DNA of 64,000 bases from Utricularia gibba (lineage: Eukaryota; Streptophyta; Magnoliopsida; Lamiales; Lentibulariaceae). Positions 25,766 through 36,739 of this stretch are shown one piece after another (positions within the stretch are counted from its first letter, which is position 1; every line of letters begins with the position of its first letter). Position numbers and translations under genes: made by a program. The stretch spans positions 6,863,501 through 6,927,500 of the forward strand of contig CM007989.1 in assembly GCA_002189035.1 (NCBI GenBank), in the 5' to 3' direction. The notes beneath the pieces were generated by a model, which was not told where the DNA came from, did no database searches, and saw only the letters and a program-made list of their open reading frames with translations.

Positions 25766-26769
25766 CTAGGAGGTGGAGGGCTTCATAGCTGTAACCTTCT
25801 TGGATTAGAAGGTGGCACTCGAAATAAAGGTAGAATTGTTTCTCTTCTTCTATTGTACAGTTTCATGTTGGAAGAATTTTTGTGCATGATTGGTAATTTG
25901 TTGTGGAGTTCTTGTGATAATGTACTTCCTCGAGACCTGTTGCCACTTCTCACTCCCACACTCCTCTAGTGCATGCATAAGCCATTTGCAACAGAAAAAA
26001 GTGGAACAATGATATCAGCACAACATCAATTGGGTTACTTACAACATGTATTCTACATTTTGATTAATGAAGAGTTGATACACACACAACCAAAAGGTGA
26101 TATAACAAGTTTATGAGATGTGAACTTGTGCTCCTCATCAGACAAGGTGATTTTCTTTTCTCTTCACCTCTGCTCTTTTCTTTCTTCAGATAACATCTCT
26201 TGTTTTCTATACCCATTCCTAGGAACCTTGAAATTTCCTCCCAACTGTAGGATTCTATGACGCTGTTGCCTTCATACGTAAATTGACTCACTAGGCTTGA
26301 ACTCTTCAGACTAGCATCTGTGGGTGGCTGATCGCCTATAACCCAACTGCCACTCTAATGTAGCAACGTTGAAGCATTAACTTCATAAAACAGACCTTGT
26401 GGATTGTATGATTCTTGCATTTGGTGATTCCTAGTAAAGCCATTGGCTGTCAATGTTTAATTTCATGCATGCATACCAGGTGTTGTATTTACAAAAGAAC
26501 GAAATACTACTTTGGTTGCTATAAAGTCTGGTGATCCCTTCATTGTTATACTGATTGGTATCCCAGTATTCCATGTAATTGGCATTGGGAGGGAACACAT
26601 TGGTCGGCAAACTACCCTCGTTGCCGTAAACCTTGATGATCCCCTAAAAGTTATACTGGTCTGCCATTTGATATTCCACACAGTTAGCATTGGGAGGAAA
26701 CACATTGGTCGCCAATGGTGCAGCAGGCATAATGGAGATCCCCCATGCCATGCCACTATCTTGCACCTA
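25766..26769 (-). pseudogene. MYB-like (SHAQKYF class) pseudogene, copy A
   Basis: Minus-strand pieces align with the better copy at 28541-29613. VQDSGMAWGIS begins at about 26769. A 105-base tandem repeat follows, then VIESYSWEEISRFLGMGIEN at about 26260, then the second half of the MYB domain, KWQQVSRKYIITRTPQQI and NHAQKFFQHE, at about 25900-25850. Lesions: an in-frame TAA in the repeat region, several stops between the repeats and SYSWEE, a frameshift plus TGA after GIEN, loss of the acceptor AG before the last exon (TTGCAA where copy B has TTGTAG), and TAG in place of CAG after HETVQ. It cannot make a full MYB protein. Copy A still has Tyr (TAC) at the site where copy B has a stop. Confidence 0.75.
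26533..26720 (-). repeat. 105-bp tandem repeat encoding a 35-residue period
   Basis: Two adjacent units (about 26638-26720 and 26533-26637) translate on the minus strand to TNVFPPNANCVEYQMADQYN and TNVFPPNANYMEYWDTNQYN, each followed by a related tail. The unit length is a multiple of three and the differences largely spare the pattern, so it expanded while coding. It is absent from copy B. Confidence 0.65.
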
Positions 26770-26949
26770 TAGATATGGGAAAGTTATACGTAGAGATACA
26801 ACGACATCCCAAATTCATAACATCCATTGATCAAATTTGATCTCCATTTATTCTTAGGTGCATGTGGGCTTTGAATATAGCATCAATACTCACTGAGGAG
26901 AATGCCACCAAAACGGAAAGTGTTGAAAAGGGCTCCGAATGTGAGCTAT

Positions 26950-28130
26950 GTTGTTCAAGGTTGCCCTTATCTATGAAGGCTGTTGAGGATATTTAAACCT
27001 TCCAAACACGGGAAAACAAGAGCCACAAATGCTCTACAATGAATAAATAAGAAAAAAAATGGAAATTTTGGGCGTTGGGCCTTGACTTTAGCTTTGCAAC
27101 CCGTATATGAAGTCCAATTCATTCTCACCCATTGAGCACATTAATGCAACGATCCCATTTGTAGTAGCTAAATAATCTGTATTTTTTGTTTCATTTTTTT
27201 TTAACGAATTTTTGTTTTAGATTGAAGATGAGTTGAAACCAACCCAAAAAGGTATCTAACAAAAATCTAAACCGATTCAGTTCAAATTGGTCACAACACT
27301 ATCAAAAAAATAAAGCTCTTTCTAAGACGATTCATTAATTTCTATAATTTTTTTGATTTTATTATGTTTTAAAAATGATTTTTTAATTTCCTGTATTTCT
27401 AAAATTTAGTTTTTTAAACAAAAATATTTCATATTTGATAATAAAATTACATAAAAAAGAAGATGTTTCAAATATATTTTTAATTATTCACTTTATAACA
27501 ATATTTCCAAAGACCACAACATTTTATTCATATAAAATCATCACTAGAATGGAGAACATATCATTTTGATGCGAATATTTGAATCATGAAAATGATCATT
27601 CATTTTATTTTTTCGAAAATAATATAACAAGTCTATTCATATAAAATTTATGAATCTTTTTTCTGTGAATAACATGATTTTTATATTAAATCATCATAAA
27701 AAGGAATGGTACACATTGTTTATGTTATTTTATAATTAATATCTTCCAGTACCTTTAGATGATAAATTTTTTTTATATGAAATCAACTATTTAATCCACT
27801 AATAAAAAAAAATTAACCCCTCGATGAAAAATCCAAGTTTATGATGATTTTCGAAATTTTCAGGAAATGTTTCTACAATTAGTTTCTGGTGAAATAAGAT
27901 AAAAAAATAAATATTTCGAAAATTGAACTCAATCCCACTTATTGGTGATTTAGTATGATATTAATTATCTTAAATATTAATTTATTTAATTTACTATCTA
28001 AAAGATAAATTTAGAATAATCCTTTTTCAAAAATAGCTACATCCCCCAAGACCATGATAGGTAGCCAACCAATGCTGGTTGCCCACGCCTGACATGTGGG
28101 CTACGATTTAACATGAACAAAGATACGAGT
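26950..28130. other. AT-rich spacer between the two duplicated segments
   Basis: Strongly AT-rich with no open exon. It separates copies A and B and may include decayed transposon sequence, but I see no termini or coding remnant I can name. Confidence 0.5.
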
Positions 28131-29190
28131 AAAACTGCATGGAAAGAAATAGGGAAAGTTGTCCTCCTTGTTGTCTGTGACTCCAAGTATTCCACATCAA
28201 CTTTTGCAACCCAAACCAACTCTTTCTGATATTCCCAGCCGCAAGTAATAACAACATATTCCAGCGGTGCCCCAGGGCCGCAGCATCGGCACCCAATTCC
28301 CTTACTGTTTGTAGTCTCCAATAGCAACTCGCATATCACGCCACAATTACCAACATATTACAGACATTGGGTGGATTCTGAAAGTCAAATATAATATATG
28401 TATGTTGGTCTCAAAAGTTCACAACGAAAATCAAAAACAAATGTGACGCAGGCATCGGCACTTGTCCCAATGGATGAAGGTGCTCCATGGCACGGGATTG
28501 CTAGAGAGAGCTGGTGGCAGTGGAATTTTAGTGCCACTCCCTAGTAGGTGGAAGGGTTCATGGCTGTAACCCTCTTAGACTGGAAACTACCCCTCGGAAT
28601 CGAGGTGGAACTCATTTTGTTCTTCTGTTGTGCAGCTTCACGTTGGAAGAATTTCTGTGCATGACTGGCGACTTGCTGTAGAGTTCTCGTGATAACCTAC
28701 TCCCTCGATACTTGCTGCCACTTCCCTCTCCCGCACTCCTCCAATCCACGTAGGAACCGTCTACAACAGAAAAAAAGGAACATCACATCAGCACAACTCA
28801 CTCAGAACTCCTAATTGGGTTCACAACACAGACCCAAAAGGTGACATAGTATCAAATTCTAATGGAGTAAAGCGTTAAAAGAATGTAACGAGTTTATCAA
28901 ATATGAACCTGTGCTCCTCGGCAGACCACGTGATTCCCTTTCCTCTTTGCCTCTGCTTTTTTCTTTCTCGAGATGGCACCTCGTGTTCTACGTCAATTCC
29001 CAATAACTTGGAAACCTCTTCCCAACTGTAGGATTTTATAACACGACTGATCCCCCATGCAGTGCTAGTGTCTTCCACCTGAAACCATGTTGAAATGAAA
29101 AGTTATCCAATTTTATAACATCAATAAAAAAAGGAACATATTTGAAATCAAGTTCTCAATATACCATCGATACTCACCGCATAGGAGGAA
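28131..29190. repeat. Segmental duplication, copy B (MBF1 tail remnant + MYB gene)
   Basis: Begins abruptly with GTAAAACTGCATGGAAAGAA, a copy of the last MBF1 codons, with no MBF1 body upstream. It continues through a relic of the MBF1 3' flank (to about 28330) into the MYB gene. Block order and direction match copy A, so this is a direct duplication, not an inversion. Confidence 0.75.
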
Positions 29191-29613
29191 CTCATCTCCG
29201 GAAGCGCCGGCAGGACTGTGTTTTCAACATGACTGGACATCTCGTGGATGCTTGACATGTGCTGTTCTGAATCGTCATCATCCATTTCCATCCAGCTCCG
29301 AATGGTTTGCAAGTCCAAAGGTTTTACGGGCTCTGAGACGCAGCCGCCTCCATGCGCATCGTATGAATTCTCCAACCCGAGTAGTGCTCGCTGGAAACCA
29401 CTCTCCATTTCTTGTAGATTATTTGATTCTTGCTGTTCCTCCTCCTCCTCCTCCAGCAATCCATCTGATTTCGTAATAACCGCAGCAATAAAAACAGAAA
29501 CATTAAAGACTAAAGAGTAAAGGGAGTATTCCCTAGTCCCACACAAAGACACACCCTCACAACGTACCAAGAATCCTCATCCAATAATATCTGTCTCCGT
29601 CAGGGTTTTCCAT
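28541..29613 (-). pseudogene. One-repeat MYB (SHAQKYF class) gene with premature stop, copy B
   Basis: Exons on the minus strand (high to low): 29613-29568, 29464-29178, 29078-28909, 28760-28541. The product starts MENPDGDRYYWMRI, has an acidic Glu/Asp-rich region, then SYSWEEVSKLLGIDVE, a basic stretch (RERKKQRQRGKG), and a MYB/SANT repeat opening with ITWSAEEHRRFLRGLEECG and GKWQQVSRE. The next codon is TAG at 28697-28699, where the family and copy A have Tyr. Beyond it the frame stays open for 51 codons (VITRTLQQVASHAQKFFQRE ... MNPSTY) to a second stop. As read, the product is 188 residues and lacks the third MYB helix with SHAQKFF, so DNA binding should be lost. Splice sites and the rest of the frame are intact, so the lesion is recent, or the gene makes a shortened protein. 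Confidence 0.7.
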
Positions 29614-30547
29614 TGGATTCCAGAGGCAAATGCTGATGTTCAAGATTCGAAAATAATCAGAACAGATGAAGGGAATGCCATTCCAATGGGAAACTTTAAA
29701 TCATGAAAAAAAAATTCCTCTTCCCGCCACCGAAACAAATACGTAAAAGGAATTTTCTCCCATACACATCAACCATCGATCAAGAAGATAACTCTACCCT
29801 TTTAAACCTAGTTGTTCGAAATATCCGAGGAGCTTGTTCTTGGCGCCAAAACGAGAAATCCAGTAGAGAGAGACAAGTTGACGAAGCCACTGCCGATGCC
29901 TTCTTATTGAAGTTTCTATTTTTTTTTTAACTCAATTGGTTGGTTATTAAATCCAAGTGGCTTCATAAATTTTTTTTTTTTTTACTGGCATCCACAAATT
30001 ACATATTTTATTAAAATTTGAATTTTGAAAAGCTTCATAAAAAGTATCATCTTTATTTTTTTAAAAAAAACTATTAATTCATATAATCATATATCAATCT
30101 TTTTTTTTTCATGTGAATATTATAGTATATATATGTATGTGTATATATATATATATATATGTAAAAAAATATAATTATTTTAAATATTAAATTTTATTTT
30201 AATATATGAAATATAAATATGGTATGACTTCGGGATCCTATCAGAACTCTAGACAAAACTGTGATTCACTTGTTTCCCATATGATTCGAATCCACGTGAA
30301 CACAGATATTTAGTATTACAACACACTCATCCTGATTCCAACAACTGGCTAAAACACATACACAGATTCTTAGCATATCATGCCAAGGTTAACAGCTGAT
30401 CTTCTTGCACATTCCAAACCATCAAGGTAAGATGTATACATGGTGTGCAATCAAAATGACTGCATCGGATATTACATGGATCCGGTGACTTGAAGCTCAA
30501 TCAATCTCTGCTTCACCATGAGGGTTATCTGATACTGATAATATGCA
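29614..30547. other. Intergenic between MYB copy B and the Tubby F-box gene
   Basis: AT-rich, with T/A homopolymers and a (TA)n microsatellite at about 30121-30161. The right end is the probable 3' UTR of the Tubby-like gene. No gene is seen. Confidence 0.55.
30121..30161. repeat. (TA)n-rich microsatellite
   Basis: Interrupted TA dinucleotide run, with TATGTATGTG in the middle. Confidence 0.8.
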
Positions 30548-32315
30548 TCATTCACATGCCAGTTTGGTGCCAAAACTTGTGAGGCAAATGGCGAATGCCT
30601 GGAAGGTGGAAAGAGGATGTCTGTAGTCCATGGTGAAAATATCATCCCCAACTTTCCCAAACTGCAGAAGAACAGTTTCGTCATGCCCCTTCCAATCGGG
30701 TTGACTTGGATCACATTGTTCCACCAGCTGAAAATTCTTGACTGATGCAACAGTCACCCTGCCATGGAAATTCAAGCACCAACATTGTAAGTTCTCGTGC
30801 CATCTGGGGGCCTTGTTTCTCAAGACTGTATACTCATCGGAATAGGATTCCCCGTTTTTCATTTTCAGGGCATCTTGATATTCCTCGTGTACTACCGTGT
30901 GGGAAGATGGGAATTTGACTGAGCAAGCCATCCTTCTAGGACCTCTTGACTTTAGTAAGTTAAATTTGTAGGAGACTGTCCCGACTTCAAAGTTACCAAC
31001 TGGTACTTGGGGACTTATCTGTTTGTTTGCAACACGTCGGCCAGACCTACTACTGGATGGTTTAGCACCATTATATGGCGGTTGACTGTCATATATCACA
31101 AAATTAGTGCCAAGGAAGTCCGATCTGCCAAAAGGGAATGAGGGGTTAAGCCAAACATCATTCAATGAAGGGATAATCAGAGGGGAATGTTAACCTCAAC
31201 TTTCCTACGTAGGCTTTGCTTCCTTGAGAGAAATCCCCAGCATCAAGAGATATAATATATTCCGTGTTACTGCTGTTTCTGCAACGTTGGGCAGCAAGAA
31301 GAAACTTGCCTTTGTCCGTGAATGCTGTTTATAAAAGGAGTAGGTGCAAACATCAGCAAATTGTGGATGATGGATAAGAAAGCAGCTTGCTCAGGTATGC
31401 TTTATTCCTTCCTCTTGAGGATATGAGATATAATATGGCTATCAGCAGTAGAACCATCACCAGTAATGGCATACCCGAGCTTGGATATTGCAAGGAAATG
31501 ACAAACTTACGTGACGTAAGAGCAAGATAGAGATAAAAGGATGCCTTCTTCTTGTCACGCTTTATAATGCATTGAAGGGGAGAGTCCTCTGGCCCTGGCT
31601 GCATTACATGTATAAGCTGATCAATTGAACAGTTGCACACAGTAATCGAATGCAACAACGTTGGACAAAAGCCACTGATACAAATCAGTTTACTTTCCAA
31701 ATCACAATCCGGGTAGTCATCATAGTTTTCAAAAGAAGACACAAACACAGGGCTTTTCTCCCTCAAGTTCACAAAAAATGATTCCTAAAAAGAAAGTAAA
31801 AGAAAGGCATGACAGAGCGCATAAGTCACAAAAAGCGATTCCCAAAGAAAAGATTAGAGCCTAAACTCGAATCACATGAACATGTCCCAGGAATCAAGCA
31901 CCCTAACCTTTTTGAGAGAAGACGGAAGCGTGATTCTTCCTGGATTATCAATAAGAGCCTTATTAACAACCTTCAACGTCGCCTCCCTCCATTGTTTACA
32001 AACGCAGCCGCCAACGACAACGTTTTTGCGCTCCGGCCACTTATCTTCACTAGCTTCGACTCTTTGTAATATTTCACCCAGCAACTCCGGCAGCATACCA
32101 GCCCATCCCGCCGCAAAAGAATCTCCGTTCTGCCGCCGCGTCTCCTCCAGGCGCCCATCAGTGGCGACGCTTTTATCCTTCCTCTCATCTCCATCAACTC
32201 CACTTGAAGAGACCACCGATTCCGGTCCGGAGAAACTCATATCCTTGCAAGGCTTGGGGATCATAAGGACACGATGCATGATCCTTCGCGAGAGACTCGA
32301 GCTCCTCAGAGACAT
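30548..32315 (-). CDS. Tubby-like F-box protein (TLP/TULP)
   Basis: Four exons (high to low): 32315-31908, 31598-31511, 31324-31195, 31124-30548, giving 400 residues. The F-box is at about 71-115 ([34 protein letters not shown]). The Tubby domain runs from about 135 to the end: [81 protein letters not shown], and the C-terminal TKLACE that is invariant in plant TLPs. TLPs bind membrane phosphoinositides through the Tubby barrel and join SCF complexes through the F-box, acting in ABA and stress signalling. The ATG at 32315 is used; further upstream the frame stays open but begins with TTG, not ATG. The N-terminal region before the F-box is divergent from the usual MSFRSIV type. Confidence 0.92.
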
Positions 32316-33350
32316 TTCCGTTTCTAAATAACCAGAAAAGCCGAAAGCGAATTCCAGATTCGGCTCCTTCTTCTTCCACAGGCTCCAGCTGTCTTCCAAG
32401 TGTGGTTTAACTTTAGTTTATTTTTCTTTAATTTTTCTTAATTAGTTTCGGGATCTTGCAAATTCCGGGTCAACACGGTTTACTCATCGGTCCACGCACA
32501 AAGTTTGATTTTTCTCTTACTTTAATATTTCACCGAGAAAATTCACACCCTAATTTCTTCTTCATCTTATTTTTGAGAATTCAAAAAAAGAAATTTTAAT
32601 AAATAATTCTAATAAAACACGAATTGAATTTCAATTTCATATTTCTATATTTTTAAAACAAAGTATTTTATAGCCTTTTAATTTAAAAATAAAATAATTC
32701 ATATTTAAAAAACTCAATCCATATGTTTAAAAATTTAAAAATATTTCGATTTTTAATTTATGAATTGACATTCTTATTATTTGAAGAGTGATTAGATATT
32801 TTATTACAATCGATCTTTTGTCATCATTTTCATTATTGCAACGGAAATTCTAAAATTATTTTTATAAAAATTGTAAATGAATGAAATATTACTATTATTT
32901 TTAACATTGTAATTAATTATTATTAGATCTCCTTAATTATTTTTCAATTAATTTTACATTTTATATAAAAAAGTTATTTTACACCGAAAGGGATCTAATC
33001 TACTCACGATGCTTTGGATTGAATTCTAGAGGAGAATGACTAAGCTGATATATCATATTAAATATTAAAATATTATGTATTTAAAATATATTTGATACTA
33101 TCAGAATTTTTTTCATGATACGTGCAACACAGATTTTGACATATTTCGTTTTTATTTACAAAAATTACTGTAATTTCATATTTATATATAAATGTTTTTA
33201 CTGTAAACTCATTGCAATTTCATGTTTATTGGACACAATAATTCCAATGTGTGGATCTTGAGCAGCTTTATGTAACTGGAGATTTCTTGTGCTTAACTGG
33301 ACACCTGCAGCAGCCTCTTAGGATGGCAAGCGTACCTATGGCGCCTGGGT
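32316..33350. other. Intergenic, AT-rich; Tubby-like promoter side
   Basis: Minus-strand genes lie on both sides. The left part should hold the Tubby-like gene's promoter and the right end the GGH 3' UTR. No coding or structured RNA is recognised. Confidence 0.5.
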
Positions 33351-36088
33351 TTAAGCAAAGATGTAAACCTCATCAAATCCCTTCCTGTAAAAATGGCAAA
33401 CACAAGTCTGGATGATGCATCAAGAATGGGAAGTCCTTCACAGTTTACACCACGTTGATCAAAGGCATTTACATTGTATCGTGCCAATCACAACATTGAA
33501 AGAGCATATTTAAGCAAGCTGAGGTGAAGGAAGACGCACCCGGCTGTGCCGCAGTATGTGGGACTGTGATTGTATATGAGATTGTTGAGAACTTCCCTTG
33601 GAGGAGGCCTGTTCTTGGAGAGTCTTGCCTCCCTGACGAATTGGGTGGATGGAAATGAGATGCTGTGCACTTAGGGCTCAGCTGAGCTAGCTAAACATGG
33701 TAAGAAATCACAGAGAAAAATGAAGGGCACTGGGGAGTTTTAAGGCTTAGATGTTACCGCACAAAAAAGTTGGCGACATGCTGAGTGACTTGAACTGCAT
33801 CTTCCGAGTGTGGGATTCCTGATAAGCCCCATTCAAAGGCATTTTTCTGGAGTAGAAAAGAGCAAGCATCCTCAAAAAATTGTACGAAACTCACGTTCCG
33901 TTAAAAGTGCAAAGCCAATGCACCAGATCTAAGATAAGTTGGAAATATGCTTATTCTACACCAAAACATGTTAAAAAAAAGATGGACAGTTACGGAATGC
34001 GAAAATTTCACTTCTCGAATTTGCATCTGCAAAATGCATGCTGAGATATATCAAATCAGGCTGTGGGACCATGTTAAGAGGACGCAATGCAAATCTGCTA
34101 TATGTGTCAACAAGAATATTATACCTCTGGGTGCCACTGTACTGCAGTCACTGGATATCTATGCGCCTGAGCAGTTGAAACATAGACCTGAACAAAACAT
34201 TAACCAGTAGGAAATGGAATCACAGCAAATTCAAAAGTGATGTTGAATTCAAATAGAAGTTAAAGAAAATATTCGATCATGTTTCAACATACTTTATTAT
34301 CAGCATCGGCACTAGTAGTTAAGATTTTAAAGAAACCACTCAATTTCTCGTTCTTCAAGAGCTTCTCGGGAGATACCCCATACTGCCAGCATAAACAAAA
34401 ACTTCGGTTGTACAGATGGAAATTGGTTGTGCACCTTAGACTCATCAGGAGTATTTACCTGATGGTTTTGCATCACAAGGCATTCTTTACTCAGTTTGTT
34501 CAACAGATCTTGAGGAAACCTACAATTCATGCAGTAAATTTGAAAAAACATCTGCTTATTTAAGACGGGTTCTGTGCAACAAAATATTTTATGAGAATGT
34601 AACCATAATATATTCAGATTTCAATTTCTTGAATCCCCAAGTCAACCTAATCAATAAACTTTGAACTTATAACATGTACGAATTGTTGAAATATTCAAAA
34701 TCCGCTTGTGGTTTTATTATACACAGAAGTGCACAGTCACAGTTACTTCATTGAGGTGAAACTATTACCTCTGGAACAGAGTCCCATTTAAATGAAGGTT
34801 TTCAACAAATTGAAGCGTAGAGGCTTGATCTATTGCACTAAACTCCTCCAAAATGTTACGGTCCTGCAATATTAAACAACGCAATATAAAAGCAGCATCC
34901 AGACAAATGTAACCAATAGGCAAAAAGGTTCACTGAGCAAACATCATCGTTTAAATGCTTATTACTTCTTAAATTCACCACTGTGGTCTCATTACATTGG
35001 AAAACTGTTCTCACAATCAGGAAAACTTCTAAATGTAGCCAATGCTCCATTGAAGCTAACCTCACTGACAATCATAGCCAACAGTTCAAAACCCAAGCAG
35101 ATGGCAAGCACAGGAAAATGATCCCCAGCCTCATTCTTCTGGAGACTGGTCTGCAGAAGCCAGTTAAAGATATTGAGGAAGTTCAGGGTTTCATGCTCAA
35201 AATAACTTGAAAAGAAGAATGATTGCCAGCACTTAATTTTCAGAGTAACAGACGCAATTTACAAATAACCATTAATGAATTTTTATAACCGAGGCAGCCA
35301 TCTGTTGTCAAACAGCTGATATACATTTGAGTTTGCAGTTCTCCTCTAAAAAATAAGGTTAAGTCTCCCTGGTAGTCAGCGGATAATCTGATAGCTAGTG
35401 GGGGCACTTCAACATCAAGAGACATTCGACACCACAGCATCATAAGCTGAAGAGGCTAACAAGAACGAGAAATTTTACCTTAAAAACTGATTCAACCACA
35501 TCAGTATAGAGTCCTCGTTTAGCCCACCCTCCAGTAAAAATCACACCATTAACCAAATTCAGTTTCTGAAACAAGGCTATCTTAATCAGTTCTCGAGTGC
35601 AAACGCATATTCCAGTAATAAAAAACAGCACTTAAGTCATGATTTTGGGATGAAAACTTGATCAGAATAAACTAGATGCATCAGTTACAGCCAACTTTTA
35701 TTTGAGAAGAAAGGAAGTGGTAATCCAGGAAGAATCACAAATAGCAGGAGCTCACTTCATGAAGGATCTCCGGAGGCTCATTATAGATTAGAGGAATAAC
35801 TCTCGCCCCAGCCGATTCAACAAACTTAACATACGACGCTGCGATGTACGACGCGTTAATGGCGTCGTTAAGGCGGCCTGAGGCACCGTCCCCTGGATGG
35901 CTAACGATTCCAATCACAGGGCGGTGATTGATGCTGGGGTCCTCCGCGGGGCACCTGGGAATCGAAAGAAACGCATCCGTCTCACTAGGCAAAAGAAGCG
36001 GCTCTACAGTAGAAAGAACACCGAGAGGGGAGGCAGTTATCTCCTCAGAAAGAGCGATCAGCATAGAAATGAAGAGACAATTCAGCAT
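33351..36088 (-). CDS. GGH: Gamma-glutamyl hydrolase (vacuolar folate polyglutamate hydrolase)
   Basis: Ten exons (high to low): 36088-35756, 35565-35479, 35150-35061, 34863-34769, 34519-34459, 34382-34293, 34187-34125, 33846-33758, 33632-33540, 33384-33351, giving 344 residues. The hydrophobic start MLNCLFISMLIALSE is a signal peptide for vacuolar or secretory routing. The class-I glutamine-amidotransferase-like fold shows RPVIGIVSHPGDGASGRLND, FVESAGARVIPLIYNEPPEI, NLVNGVIFTGGWAKRGLY, the nucleophile Cys158 in AICLGFELLAM, and the catalytic His271 in VQWHPEKNAFEWG. The end is KGFDEVYIFA. GGH trims poly-gamma-glutamate tails from folates and controls folate retention. The frame is open upstream of the ATG, but that longer frame begins with TTG, so the ATG at 36088 is preferred. 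All ten exon phases agree, so the gene looks intact. Confidence 0.93.
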
Positions 36089-36584
36089 GTCGGAAGAGGA
36101 GTGAGCAGCGTCGGGAATAAATACGGGAAGAGGAGGAGACGAGCTATCTGACGCCGGCGGCTTAGGGGAGGCGGAGACAGTCGACGGCAAGAGTGAGTGC
36201 GGGGCCCTCAGAGTGCAGCGGCAGCTTTGACATGGGATACGGCGGCCGGAGGCGCCGAGGGAATGCGATGGCTCCGAGCTCCGAGTATCTCCCGTTCAGG
36301 TGGAACAAGCATTTAACGACCTCAGACGGTCCGGGTCGGGTATAGCATTTGCGTGCACGCCACGTGGTCCCGATTCTCAGATTAGGTTAACCCTTCCATC
36401 AAAATAAGAAAGATTTGGTACTGCATTTGTTTTGTTGTGTCACATCCTCCATGGAATTCCTGCGCAGAGCTCGGCGTCAAGAGTGTTCCTGTGACTGCAT
36501 CAGCGTTCCGTTTTCCTGCGAGTGCATACGCCGGCGGTTTCTCGTATATCCAAAATACGTGTCGTGAAGCATGTTGCTCTACAA
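36089..36584. other. GGH upstream region
   Basis: GGH 5' UTR and promoter side. GC-richer than the DNA to its right. No gene is supported. Confidence 0.5.
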
Positions 36585-36689
36585 AATTCGCTGGAGTTCT
36601 CATACGCAGGGCTGGAAACTGCAACCAACAACTTATGCAATGAAGATAAGATCGCTCAAGGAGGATTTGGTGCAATGCCCTGCGCATAA
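36585..36689 (+). pseudogene. Fragment of a receptor-like kinase (juxtamembrane / Gly-loop)
   Basis: In one frame the sequence reads NSLEFSYAGLETATNNLCNE then DKIAQGGFG before a stop at 36687. This matches the start of plant receptor-like kinase domains (LxFxYxxLExATxxF ... KLGQGGFGxVYKG), closest in feel to cysteine-rich RLKs. Nothing kinase-like follows; AT-rich transposon-bearing DNA begins within 50 bases. It looks like a truncated relic, possibly cut at the edge of inserted DNA. Confidence 0.5.
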
Positions 36690-36739
36690 CTCTGATTCGA
36701 GGCAACCGCATACTGTTTAATTAAAATTACTATGCAAAT

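Larger units (their letters stand above)
25145..26950. repeat. Segmental duplication, copy A (MBF1 3' end + MYB pseudogene)
   Basis: From the last MBF1 exon (GTAAAACTGCGTGGAAAGAA at about 25147) through a degenerate minus-strand MYB gene to about 26950, this segment aligns in order with copy B at 28131-29190. Shared blocks include the MBF1 tail, a stretch around AATAACATATT at about 25335, the MYB C-terminal exon and the SYSWEE exon. Confidence 0.75.

Noticed and set aside
30260-30310. tRNA-like B box (GATTCGAATCC) at about 30280
   Set aside because: No A box, no foldable acceptor or anticodon arms at the right spacing. I found no tRNA or rRNA gene in the window.
32316-32399. N-terminal extension of the Tubby-like protein
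   Set aside because: The longer frame starts with TTG. The first ATG is at 32315.
36089-36190. N-terminal extension of gamma-glutamyl hydrolase
   Set aside because: The frame is open but starts with TTG, and the ATG at 36088 gives a proper signal peptide.
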